DNA from: Lactobacillus sp.
GTDB taxonomy: Bacteria > Bacillota > Bacilli > Lactobacillales > Lactobacillaceae
Reading direction: 5' to 3'
Length of the DNA: 64,000 nucleotides
NCBI GenBank assembly: GCA_022483245.1
Contig: JAKVNR010000001.1
Location: forward strand, 434,001-498,000
This document shows positions 19,230 through 27,565 of the stretch, piece by piece. The notes beneath the pieces are model-generated. The model worked only from the letters and a program-made list of their open reading frames with translations. It did no database searches and was not told the origin of the DNA. Position 1 is the stretch's first letter. Every line of letters begins with the position of its first letter. The position numbers and the translations under genes were made by a program.

Positions 19230-20099
19230 TTATTCATCGGCTTTGGCCCATTGATCTTGCATTTGCTCGATCAGGGGTGAAAGCCGTTTTTGATTGCGCT
19301 TTAAAAAGCAGGCATAAAATTGCTGGCGAGCTGCGGGGTCTTTGATAGGAACTGCTTGGCGGTCATTATCGTTCAAGCGTTGTTGCCAAATTGGATCAAC
19401 TGCAGACAGGTTAGTAGTGAAGTAAGGGAAGATTGAATTATGGCGGATTTCTTCGAAATTACCGCGATCGGTTTGATACAAAAACTTAGCACCCGGGATG
19501 TTGTCTTGAATCACTTGCCGCCAAACGCCCACGTCGTAAACGACTAAAAAAGTTAAATTTTTTAAATCAGAAAAGGAAACTTGCTGGCGGCTGGCTAGTT
19601 CAGTAAATTCGTTGAGATGAACTTCTAAATTTTCACTCCCAAGGTAGATCGACGCAATTTTGTCATTGTTTAACGGCTGGTTGATAAAGAGGCAAGTATA
19701 TTGCTCATTAAGCAAAAGCTGCTGGTAATTGCCAGCTATCAGTTGCTGATTAGTTTTGATGGCGCTATTTTTGATTTTCTTCAAGATGAGCAAGGGACCG
19801 GGAGCATTAGCGGCGATTGTGATCTGAGTTTGACTCAAATTAAATTGTTTGATTTTACTAGCGAAAGCTTTATTTTCGGTTAGTAATGTTTGCGCAGTTT
19901 TAGCTGCAAATTCACCGGTAGGGGTTAGTGAAATTTTATTAGGCTGCCGGTCAAAGAGCTGAACGCCAAGTTCTGCTTCAAGCTTCTGCATTCCGCGGGT
20001 CACAGTTGGTTGGGTTACCGCTAAATGATCAGCAGTTTGTGCTAAAGTACCATATTTTTGAAAAGCGACTAATTCTTCTAAGAGATATAAATCAATCAT
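19230..20099 (-). CDS. LysR-family transcriptional regulator
   Basis: A 289-aa LysR regulator. The N-terminal winged HTH is clear: FQKYGTLAQTADHLAVTQPTVTRGMQKLEAELGVQLFDR. The rest is a substrate-binding-like domain. It ends 10 bases from the end of the convergent glcU-like gene and is divergent from the aldo/keto reductase gene at 20388. Two dyad elements lie in the shared intergenic region, so it probably controls itself and the reductase (inference). GGAGGC precedes the ATG. Confidence 0.92.
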   Translation of the reverse strand: MIDLYLLEELVAFQKYGTLAQTADHLAVTQPTVTRGMQKLEAELGVQLFDRQPNKISLTPTGEFAAKTAQTLLTENKAFASKIKQFNLSQTQITIAANAPGPLLILKKIKNSAIKTNQQLIAGNYQQLLLNEQYTCLFINQPLNNDKIASIYLGSENLEVHLNEFTELASRQQVSFSDLKNLTFLVVYDVGVWRQVIQDNIPGAKFLYQTDRGNFEEIRHNSIFPYFTTNLSAVDPIWQQRLNDNDRQAVPIKDPAARQQFYACFLKRNQKRLSPLIEQMQDQWAKADE

Positions 20100-20200
20100 T
20101 AGCTTGCCTCCTTTGAGTATGTATTAACTGCATACTAACATATTTAGTACGGTTTAATGAATTATAGAAATAGCAATATAGGAGATTTTATATAAAAGTT

Positions 20201-20262
20201 ATCGAGTATAATCGATGAAAAGATAAAAATTAATAATTTCATCGAATATAATCGATGAAATT
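20201..20262. promoter_or_regulatory. Tandem dyad elements between the LysR and reductase genes
   Basis: Two 20-base near-identical repeats, ATCGAGTATAATCGATGAAA (20201) and ATCGAATATAATCGATGAAA (20241), differ at one base and are exactly 40 bp apart. The second is the right part of a 28-bp palindrome (20235-20262) with 11-bp arms AATTTCATCGA / TCGATGAAATT. Forty bp is close to four helical turns, so both face the same side of DNA. Confidence 0.6.
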
Positions 20263-20387
20263 TCTGCAAATTAGGCTTGCAGTATGTAGCCTACGTATGC
20301 TAGCTTGCCTGACTAGTAATTTTCAAAAATAGTGATCGGCTATAAGATGGTGTCAACAATTCAAGTTAATTAAAGGAGCGAATAACG

Positions 20388-21257
20388 ATGACTAACATTC
20401 CTTACGTAAAATTAAATGATGGACATAAGATGCCACAACTAGGTTTTGGTGTTTTTCAAATTCCTGATCACGATCAAGCCGTAAAAACTGTTGAAATGGC
20501 TTTGGCTAATGGCTATCGCTTGATCGATACTGCTGAAGCTTACAACAACCAACAAGCAGTTGGTGAAGGAATCAAGAATTCCGGCGTAGCGCGGGATGAG
20601 ATTTTCTTAACCACTAAACTATGGGTTTCAAACTTTACTTATGAAAAAGCCAAAGCTGCCATCGACAACGATCTTAAGGAATTAGGTACTGACTACATTG
20701 ACTTGCTTTTGTTACACCAAGCTTACGGCGATGTTTACGGCGCCTGGCGGGCAATGGAAGAAGCACAAAAGGCCGGTAAGATTAAATCAATCGGTGTGTC
20801 AAACTTTTGGCCAGATCAATTAGTCAACTTACAGTTAGGCAACAATGTTAAACCAGCCGTGAACCAAATTGAAATTAATCCTTGGTTCCAGCGTGAGCCA
20901 GAAGTTAAGTGGAATCAAAGCGATGATGTAACAGTTGAAGCTTGGGCACCATTTGCAGAAGGCAAGGACGGCATTTTCACTAATCCTGTACTTAAGGAAA
21001 TTGGTGAAAAATACGGCAAATCAACCGGGCAAGTGATCTTGCGCTGGCTTCTTCAACGCGGGATTGTCGTCATTCCTAAGTCAGTGCACGATGCTCGTCA
21101 AAAAGAAAACATTGATGTCTTCGACTTTGAATTATCGGCTGATGATATGAAGAAGATTGCGGCCTTGGATAAGAATAAGAGTCAATTCTTTGATCATCAC
21201 GATCCAATGACGATTGAACAAATCTTTGGTTCAAGTTTGGCGCAATTGAAAGATTAA
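20388..21257 (+). CDS. Aldo/keto reductase
   Basis: A 289-aa NADPH-dependent AKR (first of three here). The N-terminus VKLNDGHKMPQLGFGVFQI and LIDTAEAYNNQQAVGEGI contain catalytic Asp and Tyr, the TTKLWVSNF segment contains the catalytic Lys, and LLHQAYGD the catalytic His. IVVIPKSV is the cofactor-phosphate site. Related Lactobacillus enzymes are labelled 2,5-diketo-D-gluconate reductase, but substrate cannot be told. AAAGGAGCG lies before the ATG. Divergent from a LysR gene with dyad operators. Confidence 0.93.
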   Translation: MTNIPYVKLNDGHKMPQLGFGVFQIPDHDQAVKTVEMALANGYRLIDTAEAYNNQQAVGEGIKNSGVARDEIFLTTKLWVSNFTYEKAKAAIDNDLKELGTDYIDLLLLHQAYGDVYGAWRAMEEAQKAGKIKSIGVSNFWPDQLVNLQLGNNVKPAVNQIEINPWFQREPEVKWNQSDDVTVEAWAPFAEGKDGIFTNPVLKEIGEKYGKSTGQVILRWLLQRGIVVIPKSVHDARQKENIDVFDFELSADDMKKIAALDKNKSQFFDHHDPMTIEQIFGSSLAQLKD

Positions 21258-21264
21258 AAATCTT

Positions 21265-21293
21265 TTGACTGTATTTTTAATATACTTTAATAT
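21265..21293 (+). promoter_or_regulatory. Promoter of the GNAT leader
   Basis: TTGACT and TAATAT are separated by exactly 17 bases, a near-consensus housekeeping promoter. Transcription would start near 21300, giving a 130-nt leader before the GNAT gene. Confidence 0.65.
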
Positions 21294-21300
21294 GTAAGTG

Positions 21301-21413
21301 ATAATAAGAATTTCATCAGAGGACAGTGCCTCGTAAGGCGAACCCAATTTTGGACTGTCAGATAAGATGTCGAGTGAGCTCGGTTAGATTATTTTCTAGC
21401 CGAGCTCTTTTTT
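21301..21413 (+). ncRNA. Structured leader with intrinsic terminator upstream of a GNAT gene (candidate riboswitch or attenuator)
   Basis: GACAGT (21322) pairs with ACTGTC (21354) to close a multi-branch element containing the hairpin GCCTCGTAAGGC and a following GAACCCAATTTTGG segment. Sixteen bases later GAGCTCGGTTAGA pairs with TCTAGCCGAGCTC and is followed by T6, a strong terminator ending 17 bases before the GNAT start codon. The order promoter, folded RNA, terminator, gene is that of a transcription-attenuating riboswitch. It matches no riboswitch or T-box consensus I know. The alternative is that the terminator simply serves the upstream reductase. Confidence 0.55.
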
Positions 21414-21430
21414 ATTGAAAGGAAAGAGAA

Positions 21431-21877
21431 ATGAAGATTGTAAATACACCGTATCGTGAAACCAAATGTGAGATTATTAAAGGTTTAACTGAATATTTTG
21501 CAAAACAATATCATGAGAATATTAAGGATCCTGATATTCCTCAAATTTTAAGAAAAGAATTTTCACTTAGTGCGGTGGAAGATAATACAACTTTAGGCCA
21601 AATTTGCGCATCCGTTGATTATGTCAACCTGTCTGCAACCATTGAAGATCTTTATGTTGATCCAGAAAAAAGACGGGGCGGAATTGGCCAACAATTAGTG
21701 GCTGAATATGAGAAGACTGCTAAGAAAGAGGGGTGTGTGATGAGTTTTGTTGACACTACCAAAGCCAGCGCGCCAACTTTTTACGAAAAACAAGGATACC
21801 AGTTAATCGGAACAATTCCAGATTTTCCAATTACTGGAGATGTTTATTATAGGTACTATAAGTGGCTAGGCAAATAA
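21431..21877 (+). CDS. GNAT family N-acetyltransferase
   Basis: A 148-aa acetyl-CoA-dependent acetyltransferase. The acetyl-CoA loop is in VDPEKRRGGIGQQLVAEYEK (R/Q-x-x-G-x-G/A), followed by FVDTTKASAPTFYEKQGYQLIG, the usual C-terminal GNAT half. Substrate unknown. GAAAGGAAAGAG precedes the ATG. The only visible control is the terminator-containing leader immediately upstream. Confidence 0.88.
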   Translation: MKIVNTPYRETKCEIIKGLTEYFAKQYHENIKDPDIPQILRKEFSLSAVEDNTTLGQICASVDYVNLSATIEDLYVDPEKRRGGIGQQLVAEYEKTAKKEGCVMSFVDTTKASAPTFYEKQGYQLIGTIPDFPITGDVYYRYYKWLGK

Positions 21878-21896
21878 AGATATCAAAAGGATAAAG

Positions 21897-21940
21897 AAAA
21901 CCCGTTGAAGATCAAAATGAACTTCAACGGGTTCTTTTTG
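21897..21940. terminator. Bidirectional terminator after the GNAT gene
   Basis: AACCCGTTGAAG pairs with CTTCAACGGGTT, with A-rich and T-rich flanks. It serves the convergent GNAT and isochorismatase-like genes. Confidence 0.9.
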
Positions 21941-22514
21941 TTATTCGGCTGTTTCAACATCCGCTACAGTAATGAGCGCATCTCTTTGCATATACTTGAT
22001 TGCCTTCAGGGCATAACGATGAGCTTCTTCGCTAGATCCAGCAACTGCATCAGTTACAACCCTGATGTGATAATTATTTTGATGTGCATCAACAGAAGTA
22101 TAGTGAATACAAACATCTGTTAAACCACCAACCATATAAAGTGTGTCGACATGCAAACATTTTAATAAAAGCTCTAAATCAGTCGCAAAGAAAGCACTAT
22201 AGCGACGTTTAGTAATTTTATATTCGCCGGGAAGTGGATAAGTCAATTTGGCATAATCCGTTGTTGGCAAATTATCCAGACAGTGCACATCTTCAGCTCC
22301 ATCTAATTCACGGCCGAAGTCAACCATATTAGCTCGATGAACTTCTTTAACCTGAATGACAGGAAGATGTCTCGTACGAAATACGTCAAGAACTCTCTTA
22401 GCGTTTTTAATGGTATCCCATCTTGGATCGTCAAAATTGGATTCATTCATTTCAAGGAAATCTTCTTGTTGAATGTCAATTACAAGTAAAGCACTGTTTT
22501 TTTTCTATTTGCAT
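21941..22514 (-). pseudogene. Isochorismatase-like cysteine hydrolase, frameshifted at an A8 tract
   Basis: The family fold is clear: ALLVIDIQQEDFLE at the N-terminus (catalytic Asp), a Lys in ITKRRYSAF and the nucleophile Cys in LTDVCIHYTS. AAAGGA precedes an ATG at 22514, but that frame reads MQIEKKQCFTCN then stops. The conserved frame begins right after the run of eight A (minus strand; 22497-22504). Seven A would give MQIEKNSALLVIDIQ, a perfect family start. The remaining frame with its own ATG (22450) lacks the catalytic Asp segment. This is either inactivation, a slippery phase-variable tract or a sequencing error. Confidence 0.8.
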
Positions 22515-22801
22515 TGTAAAAATTCCTTTCTAAAGCGAAACAATATCATTTGGCGTTTAGAAAGAAATATTAATCTCGATCGAAGTTTACTCCTAAGCCT
22601 TCTTCCATAATAAAGCCTCCATTATTCAGTTTTTAAATATTATTTTAGCAAACAAGCAGAACATATCTATTAAAGATAAAGTTAAATTTTAAGTTTGAAT
22701 ATGTATACATGTGGCGTATACTAGTTTACTTCTATAGTAATTTTCATGATTGAATTTTCTACTTATAATTATTTGTGAAAGTTAACAAAGGAGAGATAAA
22801 T

Positions 22802-23671
22802 ATGGCACAAATTCCAACTTTTAAATTAAACGATGGTACTGAAATTCCTTCATTTGGTTTTGGTGTTTTCCAAATTCCAGCAGATGGCTCAACTTATAAG
22901 GCAGTGCTTGATGCTTTGAAATTAGGCTACCGTCATATCGATACTGCTGCCGCTTACTTCAATGAGGCGGAAGTTGGTAAAGCCATTAAAGATAGCGGCA
23001 TTCCGCGCGAAGAAATCTGGGTAACCAGCAAAATGTGGCTGCAAGATTATGCTTATGAAGATGCTAAGAAAGCCATTGATACTTCTTTAAATAAATTAGG
23101 CTTAGACTACATTGACCTTTACCTAATTCACCAACCATACGGCAAAGTTGACGAAGCTTGGAAGGCAATGGAGGAAGCTAAAAAAGCTGGCAAGATTCGT
23201 TCAATCGGCGTTTCCAATATGACACCAAAACTTTGGAACAAATGGGTGCCTAAGTTTGATGAAATGCCAAGTGTTAACCAAGTTTTGTTCAACCCTTACA
23301 TGCAACAAAAGGAATTGCGTCAGATCTTGGCTAAGAATCACGTAACTTTGGAAGCATGGGGACCATTAGGCGAAGGGAATAAAGAATTATTCGCAGAACC
23401 ATTGCTTAACGATTTGGCTAAGAAATATGGTAAGGATGTTGGTCAAATTATCTTGCGTTTCGAACATCAAGAGGGAGTGATCGTCTTTCCAAAGTCTGTG
23501 CATGAAGCCAGAATCAAGTCAAACAAGGAGATCTTTGACTTTGAATTGACCAGTGATGAAATGGATGCTATTCGGGCACTCGATAGAAATGGGGCCGGGA
23601 TGCACAACCCTGACGCTCCTGGCGTTGAAGAAATGCTTTTGAACGCATTTGATATTCATGCTAACGATTAA
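22802..23671 (+). CDS. Aldo/keto reductase (second copy)
   Basis: A 289-aa AKR similar to the one at 20388. Landmarks: FKLNDGTEIPSFGFGVFQIP, HIDTAAAYFNEAEVGKAI (Asp, Tyr), VTSKMWLQDY (Lys), YLIHQPYGKVD (His), and GVIVFPKSVHEARIKSN for NADPH. AAGGAGAG supports ATG 22802; an in-frame GTG at 22775 is less likely. It faces a convergent LysR gene whose end overlaps the shared terminator. Paralogues within 20 kb suggest amplification of this family. Confidence 0.93.
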   Translation: MAQIPTFKLNDGTEIPSFGFGVFQIPADGSTYKAVLDALKLGYRHIDTAAAYFNEAEVGKAIKDSGIPREEIWVTSKMWLQDYAYEDAKKAIDTSLNKLGLDYIDLYLIHQPYGKVDEAWKAMEEAKKAGKIRSIGVSNMTPKLWNKWVPKFDEMPSVNQVLFNPYMQQKELRQILAKNHVTLEAWGPLGEGNKELFAEPLLNDLAKKYGKDVGQIILRFEHQEGVIVFPKSVHEARIKSNKEIFDFELTSDEMDAIRALDRNGAGMHNPDAPGVEEMLLNAFDIHAND

Positions 23672-23685
23672 AGTAAAGTCTACTA

Positions 23686-23726
23686 AAAAAACGATTGAGA
23701 ACATTTAGTTCTTAATCGCTTTTTTC
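23686..23726. terminator. Bidirectional terminator between the second reductase and a LysR gene
   Basis: ACGATTGAGAAC pairs with GTTCTTAATCG (one G-U), flanked by A7 and T6. The last codons of the LysR gene lie within it. Confidence 0.85.
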
Positions 23727-24577
23727 ATTTCTGCAATAAAGGCATTACCCAAACGCGTCATTTGGTGATCTTTTCTCCAGATCAAAACAGACGGAATAGC
23801 CTGCAAGAATTGCAATTGCTTAAAATGAATATTTCCACTTTGATAAATCGGCTTATCAAAGGTTAATGCAAGTCCTAACCCCGCATTCACCATTGCCCGC
23901 ATATTGTAGTGCATATCATAGGTTGCAACAACATGATAATTATCAACGTATTCATCTAAGTATGACATTAATTGCGAAGTTGAATCTAGTTGACGCGGAA
24001 TGATCAAGTTTTGATTTTTTAAATCGGCAGCAACGATTGTGTTCTTCTGATCAAAATCGTGGTTAGCAGGATAGGCAATACCCCAATGATCTTCAAAGGG
24101 AAGGGTGAGAGTATTGTAATCATTTAGGTCTTCCTTAGTGGAAATTACAACGAAATCAAGACTACCACGCTCTAATCCTTGGACGATTTGATCGCCATTC
24201 AAACTTTGATAATTAATTTTGACGCCAGTTCCTTTATCAATCAACTTTTTAAAAGTCGGTAAAAGATAATCATTAGCCTTGTTTTCGCCAGCTCCGATAT
24301 TTAATTCACCTGATAGCGTTTTGCCTTGAATTAAATAATTTTCTGTATTGTTTGATAAAGCCAGAATTTCTTTAGCACGGTTATATAAAAAGTAACCATC
24401 TTCAGTTAAAGAGATATGTCTCGGCCCGCGAATGAATAATTGCGTTCCAAGTTCTTCCTCTAAATCTTGAATCTGCCGTGAAAGGGTAGACTGAGAAATA
24501 TGTAAGTGATTAGCGGCCTTAGTGATTCCGTGTTGATTGACGATTTCTACAAAATAGTTCAGTACTCTTAATTCCAT
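23705..24577 (-). CDS. LysR-family transcriptional regulator
   Basis: A 290-aa LysR regulator: the HTH is VNQHGITKAANHLHISQSTLSRQIQDLEEELGTQLF, followed by a periplasmic-binding-like effector domain (ELNIGAGENKAND starts it). It is divergent from the short-chain dehydrogenase cluster that starts at 24700 and convergent with the second AKR. By the usual LysR logic it is the likely regulator of the cluster. No obvious T-N11-A box was confirmed by eye. Confidence 0.9.
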   Translation of the reverse strand: MELRVLNYFVEIVNQHGITKAANHLHISQSTLSRQIQDLEEELGTQLFIRGPRHISLTEDGYFLYNRAKEILALSNNTENYLIQGKTLSGELNIGAGENKANDYLLPTFKKLIDKGTGVKINYQSLNGDQIVQGLERGSLDFVVISTKEDLNDYNTLTLPFEDHWGIAYPANHDFDQKNTIVAADLKNQNLIIPRQLDSTSQLMSYLDEYVDNYHVVATYDMHYNMRAMVNAGLGLALTFDKPIYQSGNIHFKQLQFLQAIPSVLIWRKDHQMTRLGNAFIAEMKKAIKN

Positions 24578-24699
24578 TTATCGATCACTTTTAGTCATTG
24601 CTATTCATACTATATAACTGTTTTACATGCTTAAGTATCGCCCGTAAAATAAGACTTGTCAATTGAAAGAAAATAATTTTATGAAATGAGGAAAAATAA

Positions 24700-25440
24700 A
24701 TGACAGATTTATCAAATAAGGTTGTTGTAATTATGGGTGCGTCATCAGGTATTGGTGCAGCGACTGCAAGAAGATTAGCTAAAGATGGTGCGAAGTTGGT
24801 AATCTCTGCTCGTCGCTTGGAACGGTTAGAAGAAATTGCCAAGGAATTTCCAAAAGGTCAAGTTTTGCCAGTTAAAGCTGACGTTACTAATTTCAAGGAA
24901 GTTAAAGCAGCTGTTGAGACTGCGGTTAAAGAATTTGGCCGGATCGATGTGATTTACAACAATGCTGGAATCATGCCTTTAGCTAACTTAAGTGAAGGGC
25001 GCCGAGATGAATGGCAAAACATGCTTAACATCAATGTTATGGGACCACTTAATGGTATCGCTGCAGCACTTCCAATTATGAAGAAGCAAGGCTACGGTCA
25101 CATTATTACAACTGATTCGGTTGCTGGCCATGTAGTCGCTCCGGGAATGGCTGTTTACGCCGGAACTAAGTACGCAATCAGAATTATCATGGATGGCCTG
25201 CGAATGGAAGAAGCCGCAAATCACATTAAGACAACGATTATCACTCCGGGTAGTACTCAAAGTGAATTGGTGCAGAAGATCAATGATCCTGAAACTAGAA
25301 AAGAAAATGCAGACTTCTGGAAGAATGTTGAAGGTTTAACTGCAGATCAAATTGCACAATCAGTTGAATTTGCCATCAACACTGATCATAACGAATCAAT
25401 TTCAGAAATTATCGTTCGTCCAACTTTGCAAAGTTTGTAA
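24700..25440 (+). CDS. Short-chain dehydrogenase (cluster gene 1)
   Basis: A 246-aa classical SDR. TGxxxGxG is present as MGASSGIGAATARRLA, then NNAGIMP, the catalytic Ser in ITTDSVAGH and YAGTKYAIR. It heads a four-gene run (SDR, SDR, flavodoxin, SDR) with gaps under 30 bases, likely one operon. The related family is annotated as general-stress or serine 3-dehydrogenase-like. Substrate unknown. GAGG precedes the ATG; LysR lies divergently upstream. Confidence 0.92.
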   Translation: MTDLSNKVVVIMGASSGIGAATARRLAKDGAKLVISARRLERLEEIAKEFPKGQVLPVKADVTNFKEVKAAVETAVKEFGRIDVIYNNAGIMPLANLSEGRRDEWQNMLNINVMGPLNGIAAALPIMKKQGYGHIITTDSVAGHVVAPGMAVYAGTKYAIRIIMDGLRMEEAANHIKTTIITPGSTQSELVQKINDPETRKENADFWKNVEGLTADQIAQSVEFAINTDHNESISEIIVRPTLQSL

Positions 25441-25467
25441 TTGAGTTTGAGAAAAAGGGTGAAAGTT

Positions 25468-26226
25468 ATGACAGGTAGATTTAATGACAAGGTGGTTTTA
25501 GTTACTGGCGGTGGCTCAGGTCTTGGCAAGGCAATTGCTCAAAAGTTTGCCAGTGAGGGAGCAAAAGTAATCATCCTGGGCCGACACGAGAACACTTTAA
25601 AAGCAACAGCTGACACTAACAGCAATATTTCTTATATCATTTGTAATTTGACTAAAGAAGACAACATCGAAAATGTGATTACTTATATTAACGATAAATT
25701 CAACGGTAAGTTAGATGTCTTGGTTAACAACGCTGGTTGGTGTCCTGTGCAAAGCATCGAAGATATGAAACTGCAAGATTATGATCGTGCCTTTGATCTT
25801 GATGTTAAAGCTGTAGTTGCAATGGTGATTAAAACTTTGCCATTTTTGAAGAAAAGTCATGGTTCAATCATCAATATTTCATCAGCTGGCACCCATGACT
25901 TGGAACCTAACTTTTCAATGTATGATGCTGCTAAGCGTGCGGTTGAAACAATGTCTAAGGTCTGGGCGCTTGAATTGGCTAAATATGACATGCGCGTGAA
26001 TGTTGTCAGTCCTGGCCCAATCGATTCGGATATTTGGTACAAGACCGACATGAGTCGTGAAGAAGAAGAGAAGAACAAGGAACTTCAAGCAAGTCAAACT
26101 CCATTTAAGCGTTTAGGAAAACCTATTGACATCGCTAATGCAGTAACCTTCTTAGCTAGTGATGAGGCTAACTATATCACTGGAACCGTTTTATCTGTTG
26201 ATGGTGGTGTAGGTATTAATTATTAA
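25468..26226 (+). CDS. Short-chain dehydrogenase (cluster gene 2)
   Basis: A 252-aa SDR with TGGGSGLGKAIAQKF, NNAGWCPVQ, catalytic Ser in INISSAGTHDLEP and YDAAKRA as the Tyr-x-x-x-Lys motif. The C-terminal NYITGTVLSVDGGVGINY is typical. An in-frame start directly after the previous stop (TTG 25441) exists, but AGGGTGAAAG supports ATG 25468. It belongs to the same presumed operon. Confidence 0.92.
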   Translation: MTGRFNDKVVLVTGGGSGLGKAIAQKFASEGAKVIILGRHENTLKATADTNSNISYIICNLTKEDNIENVITYINDKFNGKLDVLVNNAGWCPVQSIEDMKLQDYDRAFDLDVKAVVAMVIKTLPFLKKSHGSIINISSAGTHDLEPNFSMYDAAKRAVETMSKVWALELAKYDMRVNVVSPGPIDSDIWYKTDMSREEEEKNKELQASQTPFKRLGKPIDIANAVTFLASDEANYITGTVLSVDGGVGINY

Positions 26227-26244
26227 TAAAGAGGCAGATTTAGA

Positions 26245-26727
26245 GTGAGTAAAGACCTGATTATTTTTTACAGTAGTACAAACTATAATCGTAAAGTCGC
26301 AGAAATAGTTGCTGTAAAAACCAGTGCTGATCTTTTTGAGGTAAAACCTGTTAAAGCATACGATACCAATATGTGGGTAGCTTGGGATGTTGCTAAAAGA
26401 GAACGTGAAGAAAACAATTTGCCCAAGCTAGCTACGGATTATCCTGATATGAGTAAGTATGATCGGATCTTTTTCGGTGGACCTAGTTGGGGCTTTACTA
26501 TTTCTAATCCGCTACAAACATTTTTACAAACTGCAGATTTTGCCAGCAAGAGAGTCTATCCTTGGGTGACTTTTTATGATCATGATGAGAATTATTTGTC
26601 TGATCTTAAGAAGCAAGCTAAGAACGCAGAAGTTCAACCATTACTTGAATTAACTATGGGAGTTCTCAATAATAGGGCTGACCTAGGAGAAACTATCGAA
26701 AATTGGCTTAAGAAAATAGGTGAATAA
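26245..26727 (+). CDS. Flavodoxin family protein
   Basis: A 160-aa protein beginning GTG-encoded MSKDLIIFYSSTNYNRKVAEI; the SSTNYNRKVA loop is the FMN phosphate site and FFGGPSWGFTISNPLQTFL the second flavin loop. Related proteins are small flavodoxins, possibly NAD(P)H quinone reductase partners. It lies between two SDR genes with 18- and 2-base gaps, so it may supply electrons or be co-regulated with them. Confidence 0.88.
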   Translation: MSKDLIIFYSSTNYNRKVAEIVAVKTSADLFEVKPVKAYDTNMWVAWDVAKREREENNLPKLATDYPDMSKYDRIFFGGPSWGFTISNPLQTFLQTADFASKRVYPWVTFYDHDENYLSDLKKQAKNAEVQPLLELTMGVLNNRADLGETIENWLKKIGE

Positions 26728-26729
26728 AA

Positions 26730-27452
26730 TTGGCTAAAATTTTTATTACTGGATCTAGCACTGGGTTAGGCGCCCTGGCTGCCAAAGACCTAATTGCGAT
26801 GGGTAACGAGGTCTATCTTCATGCCAGAAATGAAAAGAGAGCCCAGGATGCTTTGAACGAAAATCCGCAAGCAAAAGGCGTTGTGATTGGTGACCTGGCT
26901 GATTTAGAACAAGTAAAACATGTTGCCAAACAAGTTAATGAACTTGGTCAAATGGATGTTGTCATTGAAAATGCTGGCGTTGATTCATCCGATAGCAAAT
27001 TAACGGCCAGGGTGAATGTAGAAGCGCCATATCTGCTGACTGCTTTGATTAAGAAACCTAAGCGAATTATTTATGTTGATTCAGGGATGCATAAAGGTGC
27101 AATGCTTGATATCAATAATTTAGAAACAAATTTGTCTTATTCAAGTTCAAAAATGGCTTTAATGCTGCTGACAGAATATGTTGCTAGGAAGTGGCCTGAA
27201 GTAATTGTCAATGCGGTTGATCCAGGCTGGGTTCCAACCAGAATGGGCGGCCCGGCTGCTAATGATGATTTACGCGGCGGTTATGCAGGACAAGTGTGGC
27301 TTGCAACTAGCAATGCCCCACAGGCTCTTAAAAGTGGTAACTGTTACTATCATTTAAAGCTTGAAGATTATGATAAACGCGCTGATGATCCCGATTTGCA
27401 GCAGCAATTGATTAATAAACTGGAGAGTTTGACGGGCGTTAAGTTAAATTAG
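26730..27452 (+). CDS. Short-chain dehydrogenase (cluster gene 3)
   Basis: A 240-aa SDR-like protein with a TTG start (AGGTGA 5 bases upstream). The cofactor motif is ITGSSTGLGALAAKDL, ENAGVDS replaces NNAG, and YSSSKMALML provides Tyr-x-x-x-Lys. The central part is short relative to classical SDRs; the catalytic Ser lies in IYVDSGMHKGAM. Last gene of the cluster; no strong terminator is seen before the next promoter region. Confidence 0.88.
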   Translation: MAKIFITGSSTGLGALAAKDLIAMGNEVYLHARNEKRAQDALNENPQAKGVVIGDLADLEQVKHVAKQVNELGQMDVVIENAGVDSSDSKLTARVNVEAPYLLTALIKKPKRIIYVDSGMHKGAMLDINNLETNLSYSSSKMALMLLTEYVARKWPEVIVNAVDPGWVPTRMGGPAANDDLRGGYAGQVWLATSNAPQALKSGNCYYHLKLEDYDKRADDPDLQQQLINKLESLTGVKLN

Positions 27453-27565
27453 GGGACATTTTCATAAATTATTCACACTAAAAGTATTAAAAAGTCAAAA
27501 TAGTCGCCTATTCTGTCTATGATAACTTTATATATCTGATTTTAAGATTTAGGAAGTATAGACAG

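Noticed and set aside
22570-22608. 12-codon minus-strand ORF with a GGAGG site (MEEGLGVNFDRD)
   Set aside because: Good ribosome binding site but too short and unsupported; it is not near a terminator or attenuator. Probably a remnant or chance.
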